NCBI GenBank assembly: GCA_019351975.1
Contig: JABBOG010000022.1
Coordinates: 1-62,380 of the forward strand
DNA: 62,380 bases
Origin: Acidobacteriota bacterium
GTDB lineage: Bacteria; Acidobacteriota; Terriglobia; Terriglobales; Acidobacteriaceae
Direction of reading: 5' to 3'
Shown: positions 23,221-32,170 of the stretch, one piece after another
Layout: every line of letters begins with the position of its first letter
How positions within the stretch are numbered: position 1 is the first letter of the stretch
Program-made: the position numbers and the translations under genes
The notes under the pieces: model-generated
Databases searched by the model: none
What the model was told of the DNA's origin: nothing
Seen by the model: the letters and a program-made list of their open reading frames with translations, nothing else

Positions 23221-25611
23221 ATGACTTCGAATACGCTGCCGAAGAAACCTGTTCTCAAGGAAGACACTGTGCACCGTGGATCTGCGGTGAGCGCGAAGGG
23301 AGCGTCGAGCAGGATCCTGGGACGCGGAGAGATGGCGGAGCGGATCCGCGAGCTTGACTGGGCGGCGACGCCGTTAGGGGCGGTCGAGAGCTGGCCGACG
23401 GAGCAGGTGACGATTGTGAACCTGATGCTGGCCTCGCCTGTGGCGGCGCGGTCGCTGTGGGGTCCGGAGTTTATTCTGCTCTACAACGATGCGTATATAC
23501 CGGTGTTAGGGCCGAGGCATCCGGCGACGCTGGGACGACCGGCGAGAGAGATCGATCCGGCGTCGTGGCAGACCGTTCAACCGATCATTGCGAAGATCTT
23601 TGCGACGGGAGAGCCGATCTACCGGGAGAAGTTGCCGGTGCCTATGCCGGCTGGAGATGGACTTCAGCTGCGATATCTGAATTATTGGCTGAACCCGATC
23701 TATGCCGATGGCAGGATCATTGGGTTGTTCGCACCGATTGAGGATGTGACCGAAGAGGTGATCGCGACGCGCAATCTGCGCGAGAGTGAGGCGCGCGCAT
23801 CGCGGATTCTGGAGAGTATCGGCGATGCGGTGATCGTGACGGACGCGGAGGCGTGCATTACGCGGATGAACGCGGTCGCCGAGGGGCTGACGGGATGGAC
23901 GCTGGAAGAGGCCGAGGGACGACCGCTCGCAGAGGTGTTTCGCATTGTGAACGAGGACACGCGCGAGGCGATGGAGAGCCCGGCGGAGAAGGTGAGGCGG
24001 CTGGGAACGGTTGTGGGGCTGGCGAATCACACGATACTGATCGCGAAGGACGGCAGCGAGACGCATATCGATGACAGCGGAGCGCCTGTCAGGGACGATG
24101 CAGGGGAGTTGACGGGGATCGTTCTGGTGTTTCGGAATATTGATGAGCGGAGGGAGGCGGAGCGCCATCGGGAGGCGTTGACGGAGCAGCTGAAGCAGGT
24201 GCAGGAGAGCACGACGGATGCGATTCTGAGTATCGACCGGAGCTGGCGGATCACGTATGTGAATCGGACGGCGCAGACGGTCCTGGAGCCGATGGAGGAG
24301 CTTGTCGGCAGAGATTTCTGGACGGTGTTTCCGTCGGCCGCGCACGAGGGATCGCTGTTCTTCGATCACTGCAGCCGGGCGATGAATGAGGGCGTGGCGG
24401 GGGAGTTTGAAACGGAGTATGCGAGCCCGCTGAACATCTGGGTGCGTGTGCATGTACGGCCTTCGCGCGACGGGATTGTGCTGTTTTTCCGGGATGTGAC
24501 GGAAGAGAAGGCGTCAACGCTGCTGCTGCAGCACACGATGGATGCGCTGCGCGCGAGTGAAGAAGAGCTGCGCTGGACGATCGACCTGAGCCCGCAGGTG
24601 ACATGGACGGCGGATACCGACGGGAACATTACGGACCTGAGCGAGCGATGGCTGGAACTGACGGGGATCGCGCGGGACGATGCGATGGGCGAGGGGTGGA
24701 TGGAGCGACCGCATCCGGAGGATCTGGGCACGGTGATGGAGGCCTGGACGCGATCGGTGAGGAGCGGCGAGCCGTACTATGTGGAGCACCGCATACGCAC
24801 AGCGGACGGGAGCTACCGGTGGATGCGGGCGAGCGCGTTTCCGCGGCGGGACAGCAGCGGGCGGATTGTGAAGTGGTACGGCACGACGGAGGATATTGAG
24901 GAGCGCAAGCGGGCGGAGCAGGCGCTGATCCAGAGCGAGAAGCTGGCGGCGGTGGGACGGCTGGCGTCGTCGATTGCGCACGAGATTAATAATCCGCTGG
25001 AGGCTGTGACGAACCTGATCTATCTGGCGCAGACGCAGGTGACAGACGCTGAGGCGAAGCAACTGCTGGAGACGGCGGACCAGGAGATACGGCGGATCTC
25101 GGTGATTGCGAACCAGACGCTGCGGTTCCACAAGCAGCCGTCGAACCCGCAGGGGGTGAACTGCGGCGAGCTATTCGATGCAGTGCTGGGTATGTACGAA
25201 GGAAAGCTGAAGAACGCAGGCGTGACGGTGGAGCGTCGATTCCGCGCGCGGCTGCAGGTGACGTGCTTTGAGGGCGACATCCGGCAGGTGCTGAGCAACC
25301 TGGTGGCGAATGCGATTGACGCGATGCGTGGCGGGGGCAGGCTGCTGTTGCGTACGCGCGAAGGGACAGATTGGCGGACGGGGCGCGAGGGCGTCGTGAT
25401 CACGGTGGCAGACAATGGGTGTGGCATGAGCGGCGAGGTGGTACGGCATGTGTTCGACCCGTTTTATACGACCAAAGGGCTGGCTGGAACGGGGATCGGG
25501 TTGTGGGTGAGCTGCGAGATTGCGCAGCGGCACCGTGGCGTGCTGCGGGTGCGCAGCTCAGAGGACAAAGCACACTGCGGCGCGGTATTTACGCTGTTTT
25601 TGCCGGGGTAG
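23221..25611 (+). CDS. multi-PAS sensor histidine kinase
   Basis: A 796-residue cytoplasmic-looking kinase (no membrane helix seen). It has an N-terminal PAS-like part (about 50-180, VESWPTEQVTIVNLML...LLYNDAYIP), three PAS domains with PAC segments (about 188-310, 320-430 and 440-565), HisKA with the phospho-acceptor in SSIAHEINNPLEAVTNL (about 583-599), and an HATPase_c domain (NLVANAIDAM, VADNGCGMSG, GTGIGLWVSCEIAQRH). It ends without a receiver domain. The partner regulator is not adjacent. TTGTCA at about 23186 is a possible -35; no ribosome site precedes ATG 23221. Its kinase core closely resembles that of the kinase at 53485. Confidence 0.93.
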   Translation: MTSNTLPKKPVLKEDTVHRGSAVSAKGASSRILGRGEMAERIRELDWAATPLGAVESWPTEQVTIVNLMLASPVAARSLWGPEFILLYNDAYIPVLGPRHPATLGRPAREIDPASWQTVQPIIAKIFATGEPIYREKLPVPMPAGDGLQLRYLNYWLNPIYADGRIIGLFAPIEDVTEEVIATRNLRESEARASRILESIGDAVIVTDAEACITRMNAVAEGLTGWTLEEAEGRPLAEVFRIVNEDTREAMESPAEKVRRLGTVVGLANHTILIAKDGSETHIDDSGAPVRDDAGELTGIVLVFRNIDERREAERHREALTEQLKQVQESTTDAILSIDRSWRITYVNRTAQTVLEPMEELVGRDFWTVFPSAAHEGSLFFDHCSRAMNEGVAGEFETEYASPLNIWVRVHVRPSRDGIVLFFRDVTEEKASTLLLQHTMDALRASEEELRWTIDLSPQVTWTADTDGNITDLSERWLELTGIARDDAMGEGWMERPHPEDLGTVMEAWTRSVRSGEPYYVEHRIRTADGSYRWMRASAFPRRDSSGRIVKWYGTTEDIEERKRAEQALIQSEKLAAVGRLASSIAHEINNPLEAVTNLIYLAQTQVTDAEAKQLLETADQEIRRISVIANQTLRFHKQPSNPQGVNCGELFDAVLGMYEGKLKNAGVTVERRFRARLQVTCFEGDIRQVLSNLVANAIDAMRGGGRLLLRTREGTDWRTGREGVVITVADNGCGMSGEVVRHVFDPFYTTKGLAGTGIGLWVSCEIAQRHRGVLRVRSSEDKAHCGAVFTLFLPG

Positions 25612-25655
25612 ATGGAGGTGGCATGGTGATGCTGTGGTACTGACTGCAGTCAGGA

Positions 25656-26834
25656 TCAAACGTTCGCTGGTTGATGCTTTGATGCGCGGGCAGGAAGGCT
25701 CCGGACCTTATGCAGGAATCTATGCTGCAGGAACCGGAGCATGGGGCGTTCCACGAAGGTGTAGCAAAGCATGCCGAAGGTCATTACGGCGGTTAGCAGC
25801 GTCAGTTCGAACAACAGCCTGCCTGAAAGGGAGAGTATCGGCGGTTTGTCGAGCTTCAGGAAGACGCGTGTCGTGTACTCCATGACAAGGGCTGAGATCA
25901 CGTACGCGGAGTAAGAGCAGTTGCCCAGCATGACCCATACTTTGGCGAAGTTCGACTTCATGGAGGGCGACCAGAAGACGATCCCGCCCACGATAAGTGC
26001 AGCGCATATGCCCCATGTAGCGACGCGCGGAAAGACGCCTTTGTCTACCAAGATCATTTGAGGGCCGACCGCGACCGATGGTAAGAACTGCATGGAGAGG
26101 TACACGCTGGCGGCCGCTCCAATGACCGCCAAAGTTATCCCGGCGACTCGCCGTTTGGCCACGCGGACGTATAGCAGGGCGATGGCCGCACCGAGGACGA
26201 ACTCGAGTAAGATCGGATTTCCGACCAGGATTGCGACAGGGTGCTTGATGCCCACAACCGAGCCGATGGCGACTGCGGCGATGAGCAAGAACATCAGAGC
26301 AGGTATGGCGCGCTTGACTGTCTTTAAAAGGATCAAGCCGAGCAGGACGTAAAAAAACATCTCGAAGCTCATCGTCCATGAATATCCCACGATGAAGTAT
26401 TGGTCGGGATATTGGAGGGGTGGAAGAAGGAAGAACGCTGGAAGATAGTTGTGTTTGAAGATCTGGTGAGACAGCGTGAGTCGAGCTAACGTCAGGAGGG
26501 CGACAAACCAATAGATGGGGTAGATGCGGATAAAGCGGCGCTTCATGAACTCCCACATCGTCGATGCGCCGGGTTCTGCGCGTTCCCGGAGAACTGTCAA
26601 AGAGAGGATGAAGCCGCTGATGACAAAAAATATATCGATGCCAAAGATGCCAAGGCCGGGAAAGCCGTGCGATCCGGATGTGTCTAACATCTGGCCGGCG
26701 TGACACCAGACGACGAGGATAACCGCAACGGCGCGTAAGAGCTGCAGGCCGTCGATTTGACGGACGCTCGATGGTTGCGGAAGCGAGGTGTCAAGAGGGA
26801 GATGTGTGGAGGGTGCGTCCACTTGGTTCTGCAT
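25656..26834 (-). CDS. acyltransferase 3 family membrane protein
   Basis: A 392-residue integral membrane acyltransferase (OafA/YrhL-type) that adds acyl groups to sugars of surface polysaccharide or other envelope molecules. It begins with IDGLQLLRAVAVILVVWCHA, containing the conserved histidine, continues with DIFFVISGFILSLTVL and MKRRFIRIYPIYWFV with the conserved arginines, and has about ten hydrophobic helices. The ATG at 26834 has GGAAGG about six bases upstream. The acceptor is not deducible, and no polysaccharide genes are next to it. Confidence 0.9.
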   Translation of the reverse strand: MQNQVDAPSTHLPLDTSLPQPSSVRQIDGLQLLRAVAVILVVWCHAGQMLDTSGSHGFPGLGIFGIDIFFVISGFILSLTVLRERAEPGASTMWEFMKRRFIRIYPIYWFVALLTLARLTLSHQIFKHNYLPAFFLLPPLQYPDQYFIVGYSWTMSFEMFFYVLLGLILLKTVKRAIPALMFLLIAAVAIGSVVGIKHPVAILVGNPILLEFVLGAAIALLYVRVAKRRVAGITLAVIGAAASVYLSMQFLPSVAVGPQMILVDKGVFPRVATWGICAALIVGGIVFWSPSMKSNFAKVWVMLGNCSYSAYVISALVMEYTTRVFLKLDKPPILSLSGRLLFELTLLTAVMTFGMLCYTFVERPMLRFLQHRFLHKVRSLPARASKHQPANV

Positions 26835-27191
26835 AATCGGCCTTCCGTTACCCCTGGAAGTTGCTCAGCGTGGGGGAGGGTGCGCGCATGTTTCGCGGAG
26901 AGGGGTGCATTTTCTTTGAGAAAACTCTTACTATTTTGCCAGACAACGATAGAGTTTGGGCAACGGATCTGCTTTTCGGGCAATTTGAAGCAGCGCCGAC
27001 TTTCTTTGAGGTCTCGGTTGCGACACACAAAATCGCTTCTGCGGTGCCGTTTGAGCCTGTTTCGCATGGCTGCGGTATGATCACAGACGCGCCGGGATGC
27101 GCCAATTTGCGTCGGCGGCGAATGTGCGGGTTGGCGTCTGCTGTGAATCGGCAGGGTGCAAATTTGCGTCGAAGAGAATAAGGAGAAACAC
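26835..27191. other. 357-nt intergenic region with 11-nt direct repeats
   Basis: No credible gene is present. The first 200 nt are more AT-rich than their surroundings. AATTTGCGTCG occurs at 27104-27114 and again at 27161-27171, the second just before the osmC ribosome site. The sequence GCCAA (27101) pairs with TTGGC (27131). These repeats could be operator sites for osmC, or remnants of a local duplication. Confidence 0.4.
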
Positions 27192-27617
27192 ATGGATCGT
27201 AGCGCATCGGCAGTATGGCATGGCGGATTGAAGGACGGAAAAGGCACGCTCAGCACGCAGAGTCATGTGCTCAACAACACACCGTACAGCTTTCATACGC
27301 GGTTCGAGAGTGAGCCGGGGACGAACCCTGAAGAGCTTATTGCAGCGGCGCACGCGGGCTGCTTTACCATGGCGCTAAGCTCGCAGCTGACCAGCGCGGA
27401 GCACCCGCCGACGTCGATCGAGACCTCCGCCACCGTGACCATGGAGACCACCGACGCTGGCCCGACAGTGACGCGGATCCATCTGGTGACGCGCGCCACC
27501 GTTCCCGGCATTGAAAAGGACATCTTCGACGAGTTGGCTGCGAAGGCGAAGCATGGATGCCCGATCTCGCGGCTGCTGAAGGCTGCAGAGATTACGCTTG
27601 ACGCGATTCTTACGTAG
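27192..27617 (+). CDS. osmC: OsmC/Ohr family peroxiredoxin-like protein
   Basis: A 141-residue thiol peroxidase of the OsmC family, which reduces organic hydroperoxides. It has the family start (AVWHGGLKDGKGTLST), the first redox cysteine in AAHAGCFTMALSSQL (about residue 57), and the second in KAKHGCPISRLLKA (about 121). TNPEELIAAAHAGC is the usual OsmC signature. ATG 27192 follows AAGGAG; the frame extends upstream to 27156 without support. The two cysteines are spaced as in active enzymes. Confidence 0.93.
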   Translation: MDRSASAVWHGGLKDGKGTLSTQSHVLNNTPYSFHTRFESEPGTNPEELIAAAHAGCFTMALSSQLTSAEHPPTSIETSATVTMETTDAGPTVTRIHLVTRATVPGIEKDIFDELAAKAKHGCPISRLLKAAEITLDAILT

Positions 27618-27690
27618 ATTGCGCGATGGGGAGCACACCGAAGACGGCTCGGCTTAGCGGGCGGGCCGTTTGAACTCTGTTTGATTTGTA

Positions 27691-28674
27691 TCAGTGTGCG
27701 TGCGCGTGGCCACCGTGGCTGTGGTTGTGGCCGCCGGGGCCGTGGTGGTGGTGGGAGTGGCCGTCTACCTCTGCGGCCTCGGGCGGCGAGCAACAGCCGT
27801 CGACGGTGGGGCAGTCGGTGACTTCGAGCTGAATGGTTGCGTGCTGGATGCCGAAGTGGTCTTTGAGCTGGTGGTTGATGCGTCCGAGTACGGCGTCGCA
27901 CTCAGCTAGCTGCATCTCGATGACCTGTACGTGACAGGCGAGCGCGTGGCTCTGCGAGGTGAGGCTCCAGACGTGCAGATCGTGCACGTTGACGACCCCA
28001 TCGACGCTTTGCATGGCAGCGCGGATATCCGCGAGGTTGACGCTGCGTGGTGTGCCTTCGAGAAGGATGTGCAGGGTCTCGCGGACGATGCTCCAGCTAC
28101 TGGCGAGGATCATGGCGGCGATGATGAGGGAGAGCAGAGGGTCGATCCACTGCTGGTGGGTGAGCGCGATGGCGAAGCCACCGACGATGACGGCGGCGGT
28201 GGAAAGGGTGTCGCCGAGCATGTGCAGGAAGACGCTGCGGATGTTCACGTCGCCGGAGAACTTCCAGAGCAGGGCGGCGATGAGGCCGTTCATGAGGACG
28301 CCGGCGGCGGCGACGATCATCATGATGTGGGGCTGCACGGTGACGGGGTGGAAGAAGCGGCCGATGGCGGCGAAGGCGATCCAGAGGGCGAGAAGGATGA
28401 GGCTGAGGGCGTTGACGAAGCCGGCGAGGACGCCGGCGCGCTGGTAGCCGAAGGTGCGTGCGTTGGTGGCGGGACGCGTTTGCAGCCAGACGGCGACGAA
28501 GCTGAGCGAGAGTGCAAGGAAGTCCGAGACGTTGTGGCCGGCCTCGGAGATGAGCGCGAGAGAGTGCGCCTTGAGGCCGAAGAAGAATGTTGCAGCGATG
28601 TACATCGCTGTGAGCGCGAGCGAAAACTTCAAGATCCGCTGCATGGAGCTCTTCGGTTTGGGCGCGACCGGCAT
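27691..28674 (-). CDS. cation diffusion facilitator (CDF) metal exporter
   Basis: A 327-residue metal/proton antiporter, probably for zinc or related divalent ions. Six hydrophobic helices are followed by a cytoplasmic domain. Helix 2 carries ALISEAGHNVSDFLAL, which holds the H-x3-D metal pair, and helix 5 the motif MLGDTLSTAAVIVGG with a further aspartate. The C terminus is His-rich (HSHHHHGPGGHNHSHGGH), as in many zinc exporters, together with CCSPPEAAEVDGH. No ribosome site precedes ATG 28674; TACACT lies six bases upstream, so the message is probably leaderless. Confidence 0.94.
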   Translation of the reverse strand: MPVAPKPKSSMQRILKFSLALTAMYIAATFFFGLKAHSLALISEAGHNVSDFLALSLSFVAVWLQTRPATNARTFGYQRAGVLAGFVNALSLILLALWIAFAAIGRFFHPVTVQPHIMMIVAAAGVLMNGLIAALLWKFSGDVNIRSVFLHMLGDTLSTAAVIVGGFAIALTHQQWIDPLLSLIIAAMILASSWSIVRETLHILLEGTPRSVNLADIRAAMQSVDGVVNVHDLHVWSLTSQSHALACHVQVIEMQLAECDAVLGRINHQLKDHFGIQHATIQLEVTDCPTVDGCCSPPEAAEVDGHSHHHHGPGGHNHSHGGHAHAH

Positions 28675-28680
28675 ACGTAT

Positions 28681-28686
28681 AGTGTA
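28681..28686 (-). promoter_or_regulatory. -10 box of a probable leaderless promoter (CDF exporter)
   Basis: On the minus strand TACACT, then ATACGT (6 nt), then ATG. Sixteen bases further upstream of the box is TTGCCA, a reasonable -35, which makes this the best-supported of the leaderless promoters. Confidence 0.55.
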
Positions 28687-28780
28687 GAACGTCGGTAAAT
28701 GATGGCAAGCAAATCAACGCGATGGCCGTTGGGTGCATCCATAAAAAGGCGGAACGATAAGACGAGACGGAGGTACAACC

Positions 28781-28987
28781 ATGAAATCGCCGAATTTACA
28801 GATCGACTCCATTGACTTTTTGAGTCACGAGCGCTTTATCGTGTACTTCTCCGATAACACATGCCTTATCGCCACAGCGGAGCTGCTTGCGCACTGCTTC
28901 CCGCAGCGCCAGCCTGCGCTGCCTCGGATTCACGCTGCCAAGGCCGGCGATCCACCTGCAGGCTCCATCACGATGCCTGATGCGTGA
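28781..28987 (+). CDS. 68-residue conserved-looking hypothetical protein
   Basis: A short gene with a strong ribosome site (GGAGGT six bases before ATG 28781). The first half, IDSIDFLSHERFIVYFSDNTC followed by LIATAELLAHCFP, reads like a compact beta-beta-alpha unit similar to DUF2442-type proteins, though shorter. The second half is Pro/Ala rich and may be disordered. It stands alone, divergent from the CDF exporter. Function unknown. Confidence 0.65.
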   Translation: MKSPNLQIDSIDFLSHERFIVYFSDNTCLIATAELLAHCFPQRQPALPRIHAAKAGDPPAGSITMPDA

Positions 28988-29004
28988 GTCGGGCTGCGGC
29001 TCTC

Positions 29005-29065
29005 GGCGCGCGTTATGCTTTGCGGGAAGCGCAGCTTGCCGCGAGGGGCGCGCGTTATGCTTTGC
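29005..29065. repeat. 19-bp perfect direct repeat, 42-bp period
   Basis: GGCGCGCGTTATGCTTTGC is present at 29005-29023 and 29047-29065, separated by 23 nt containing GGGAAGCGCAGCTTGCC. The second copy covers the stop codon of the DUF2147 gene. The arrangement suggests a recent local duplication. Confidence 0.85.
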
Positions 29066-29522
29066 AGGGAGTGATTGCCGGCGACCGGTGCCACGTTTCG
29101 GTGCGGCCGAAGAGCGACACGCCGATGAATCCGCGCAGGTGAAGGGTGTCGCCGTTTAACGCGATGGTGCCGCTGTAGGTGCGGCCGGAGTTGGGGTCGT
29201 AGAGTTTGCCGTCGGCGAGACGGTCAGGATCGGTCTGCTGGAAGCCGGTGCCGATGACGAGGCCGCAGATGGGGCGCGAACGGAGGTTGGGGTCGGGGTT
29301 CTGTCCATCGGTGACCTGACCGTCTTTGCCGCGCGGAGCATTGGGCGGCACCTGGATGACGGTGAGGCAGACGGTTTTGCCGGCGGCGGCGGAGGAGTTC
29401 GAGCACGGTTCGATGCGAACGACGGAGTGGTCCGCCGTAGTCCAATCGCCCATGACGCTGGTGGTGGACGCGGCCGCAGCAGCAGCGCATGTGAGGAGAA
29501 AAAGATAGCCAAAGAAACGCAT
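29055..29522 (-). CDS. DUF2147 domain-containing exported protein
   Basis: A 155-residue protein with a signal peptide (MRFFGYLFLLTCAAAAAAST). The mature part has the DUF2147 pattern: VMGDWTTADHSVVRIEPC, GLVIGTGFQQTDPDRLADGK and LYDPNSGRTYSGTIALNG, ending with a beta-rich LHLRGFIGVSLFGRTETW. DUF2147 proteins are small secreted beta proteins of unknown function. ATG 29522 was chosen because it begins the signal peptide; upstream residues to 29561 are not signal-like. The DNA end is covered by a 19-bp direct repeat. Confidence 0.87.
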   Translation of the reverse strand: MRFFGYLFLLTCAAAAAASTTSVMGDWTTADHSVVRIEPCSNSSAAAGKTVCLTVIQVPPNAPRGKDGQVTDGQNPDPNLRSRPICGLVIGTGFQQTDPDRLADGKLYDPNSGRTYSGTIALNGDTLHLRGFIGVSLFGRTETWHRSPAITPCKA

Positions 29523-29563
29523 GCGTATTGGATGCCAATCTCGTCGGCAACGATGAGGCAATT

Positions 29564-31189
29564 CTATTGCTTCGGCTGCATTTCAACTTGAACGGGAAGG
29601 CTGACCATTCCGAATCGATGGCTGGTCAAATCCATGATAGTGGCGTTGAGAAAGATCTTTCCTTTGGGCAGTGTGATCTGCTGATAGAAGTTCAGCGTGA
29701 GGCTGGGGTTTTTGTCGAGCATGTCCTGGGCGACGGTGAACGACGCGCGCTCCTGCGTATGCCCAATCGGCAGCCCCAGTTCGTTATAGGCAACGATCGA
29801 CGCGCCTACATGATCGATCTGGCTACCGCCCTGGACACTGTACGGGCTGATCGATTTTGCGGGCAGAACGTAATGCAGTGCATACGTCACTGTGCGCCGT
29901 TTGGCGGGAACATCTGAGAGCTTGAAGGAGGCGTTCGCTGTCTCTGCCTGCACTGCCGCGGGCAGAACGGTCGCCTGAAAGAGGATCGGCTGTCTGTCGA
30001 TGGCGCTTGCGGACGGAGAGCGCCTGGTGATGCTTCCGTCAGCTGCGAGGACAGTCCGTTCTCTGGCCGAATAGGGCGCGCTGTTCATGGTTGCATCGTC
30101 AAAGTAGCCCCGGCGATAGCTTAGATGATAGCCGGGTACGTTCAGGGTAATCTTCACCTTGTGCCACTTGTCATTCTGCTTCAGGTCGTTGGGCGAGTAG
30201 GTGAGCGTGTAGTAGTCACCATCGATGTTTACATCATGTGTCGCAGCACGCGCGATTCTATTCTTGTTGAACGTCGCCTGGCCCCCTGTGGCGGTGGCTT
30301 CCTGATCCATCAGCGATTGCTGCATCGCAACACCTAACGGTTGCATGACCATGAGACCGCGAACGTCAATGGGATAGATAACGATGCGCTCGGAGACGAG
30401 CAGATCATAGGTCGGCCGCAGCGATGGCATTACGTCTTCGCCGTCGAAGAGCAATCCGGCAGATCCGCCGGAAAACCAAAGGACGTTTTTGCGGCCCGGC
30501 ACCTGCTCAAGATAGGACGCGATCTGCTCCAGCGTGGAAGCGTCATCCGCTAAAATCCGGTCGGGATTGTTGAGGTGCGGCACTGCCTGCTCTATCGCTT
30601 TGAGCAGCAGAGCGTGATCGTCTGTAAACGTCTGCAGCAGAACCATTGCCTGGCCACTTCGCGTAAAGACGGCGACAGGCTGGCCCGGACGCAACCTCTG
30701 AACGAACTTCTTCAGCTGTAGATACGCGATCGTCTGATCTCGCCAGCCCATCGTCGTGGTGTCAATGAGCAGAACATTGATTGTGGAGGGTGCATTCTGC
30801 CCAAGGTTCGTGTAGACGCCGGGCGCGGTGTTGACGGCAGGCGTAACCTCAGGGTGATCCTTGTGGGCCTCGAAGGAGCTGATGGTTTGCGGATGGCCGT
30901 CGTCGAAGATGTGGAACTGGGGGCGGCTGAGGCCGTGGACGGGGTTGCCGTGGTCGTCGGTGACGGTGACGTCGGTGAGAACAATGCGGGTATTGACCTG
31001 CAGGGTGTCGGCAGCGTTGCCGGGAGGGAGTGGGGTTGATGGTGTTTGTGCGTGTGCTGTAGCTAGCGAAGCGAGCAGAAGGGCGCTGCAAACGCGTAGG
31101 AGAATGCTGCAAGAAAGGCTGCGCGGAGGGCTGAGAGGAAAGAGAAGGCTGCGGTTGCTTCGATCGCTGCTGGCGTATAGAAGGCTCAT
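29564..31189 (-). CDS. VWA domain-containing secreted protein (VWFA-related, acidobacterial)
   Basis: A 541-residue protein of a family expanded in Acidobacteria. An N-terminal signal segment (about 28-46, VCSALLLASLATAHAQ) leads to LQVNTRIVLTDVTVTDDHGN with VHGLSRPQFHIFDDG, then the von Willebrand A-like domain INVLLIDTTTMGWRDQ with a degenerate metal site (DTTTM instead of DxSxS), ending near ISERIVIYPIDVRGL-like sequence around residue 270. The C-terminal 200 residues are beta-rich. The ATG at 31189 has AAGGA 10 nt upstream. Function unknown; these proteins are thought to mediate adhesion or protein contacts outside the cell. Confidence 0.88.
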   Translation of the reverse strand: MSLLYASSDRSNRSLLFPLSPPRSLSCSILLRVCSALLLASLATAHAQTPSTPLPPGNAADTLQVNTRIVLTDVTVTDDHGNPVHGLSRPQFHIFDDGHPQTISSFEAHKDHPEVTPAVNTAPGVYTNLGQNAPSTINVLLIDTTTMGWRDQTIAYLQLKKFVQRLRPGQPVAVFTRSGQAMVLLQTFTDDHALLLKAIEQAVPHLNNPDRILADDASTLEQIASYLEQVPGRKNVLWFSGGSAGLLFDGEDVMPSLRPTYDLLVSERIVIYPIDVRGLMVMQPLGVAMQQSLMDQEATATGGQATFNKNRIARAATHDVNIDGDYYTLTYSPNDLKQNDKWHKVKITLNVPGYHLSYRRGYFDDATMNSAPYSARERTVLAADGSITRRSPSASAIDRQPILFQATVLPAAVQAETANASFKLSDVPAKRRTVTYALHYVLPAKSISPYSVQGGSQIDHVGASIVAYNELGLPIGHTQERASFTVAQDMLDKNPSLTLNFYQQITLPKGKIFLNATIMDLTSHRFGMVSLPVQVEMQPKQ

Positions 31190-31286
31190 CGGTACGAGAT
31201 CCTTATCGTGCTGGGAGCGCGGTTAAGGAATGGTATATCCGAGACGTCACTTCTGCTAGGGCGATTCTGAATTAGTCCGAAACATT

Positions 31287-31357
31287 CCCCTCCGCGGCTA
31301 AAGCCGCAGGGCAAACAGGAGTGTTAACGTACGAGCGAAAGCTCGTACCCTTCAAAG
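31287..31357. repeat. dispersed double-hairpin element (intergenic copy)
   Basis: Hairpin GCGGCT-AA-AGCCGC at 31294-31307 and hairpin GTACGAGC-GAAA-GCTCGTAC at 31329-31348 (8-bp stem closed by a GNRA tetraloop), ending CCCTTCAAAGCAGGG. The order of parts equals that of the copy inside nadB. The rest of the 31190-31483 gap shows nothing else. Confidence 0.75.
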
Positions 31358-31483
31358 CAGGGACTTAATCAGAGGCTCCCTAGAGAGGATTTGTTGGTAT
31401 GGGAGAGGCGAACAAGAGCAGGTTCGCTCTGGAGTGGAAGATCGAAGAGCCGGGAAGAGTGTCCAGCGCGTGGAGCTATGCTT

Positions 31484-32140
31484 CTAGCGACGCGGGATAG
31501 GGAGTTCCGTGCCGACGGGGAGTGGAGGCTCGGGCGGTGGCGCGGGCAGGCCAGCGATGATGTTGATGAGGTCGTGCATCTGTGTGGGGGTGAAGATGAG
31601 TTCGGCGTCTCTGCCGCAGTTGGGGTCGTACTTAAACTTCTTCGGGGTGGCGGGAACGGTGTCGCCGCCGACCCAGTGTGCGTGCCAGCCGATGAGGACA
31701 TCCTCGCCGTCGATGGTGAGGGTACCGCCGGGCTGGCCGGGATCGGCGACGAAGTCGGGCATGAAGACGCAGGGTACGGTGTTGGGAACGGCAGGCTCGC
31801 CGCCGGGAATCTCTCTGTAGATGCTGAAGGGGTCGCTGTTGGGGCCGTCGCCCCACTTGGTGATGATAGGGTCGCCGGGGGTGAAGGTGAGGACGCCGTC
31901 GACGTGCGGTGGCCACGTGGCTGGCTTGATTGGCGTTGCTGCGGCATCGATGGGTGCGGTGGTGGCGGCGGTGTGGTCCTGCGCGGTGTGGTGCATGAGC
32001 AGAGCGAGAAGCAGACGCAGGACGAGTGCGACCCCGCCGATGACCATGAGGGCTTTGCGCCAACCGCTGATCTGGCCCGGGATCTGGGGTTTGGCGGGCG
32101 GTGTGGGTGGAGGTGCTGGAGCGAGTGGCTGGTCGTTCAT
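31484..32140 (-). CDS. hypothetical membrane-anchored protein
   Basis: A 218-residue protein with a Pro-rich cytoplasmic start, one helix (about 31-49, LMVIGGVALVLRLLLALLM) and a soluble domain of about 160 residues starting at GVLTFTPGDPIITKWG. It contains two cysteines that may pair (TVPCVFMPDF and YDPNCGRDAEL). The end is Pro-rich. I do not recognise the family. The DUF2251 gene upstream ends 30 nt before it, so the two probably share a transcript. Confidence 0.7.
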   Translation of the reverse strand: MNDQPLAPAPPPTPPAKPQIPGQISGWRKALMVIGGVALVLRLLLALLMHHTAQDHTAATTAPIDAAATPIKPATWPPHVDGVLTFTPGDPIITKWGDGPNSDPFSIYREIPGGEPAVPNTVPCVFMPDFVADPGQPGGTLTIDGEDVLIGWHAHWVGGDTVPATPKKFKYDPNCGRDAELIFTPTQMHDLINIIAGLPAPPPEPPLPVGTELPIPRR

Positions 32141-32170
32141 GGAGTGTCCTTGTGCGGCGGCGCGGTTGCA

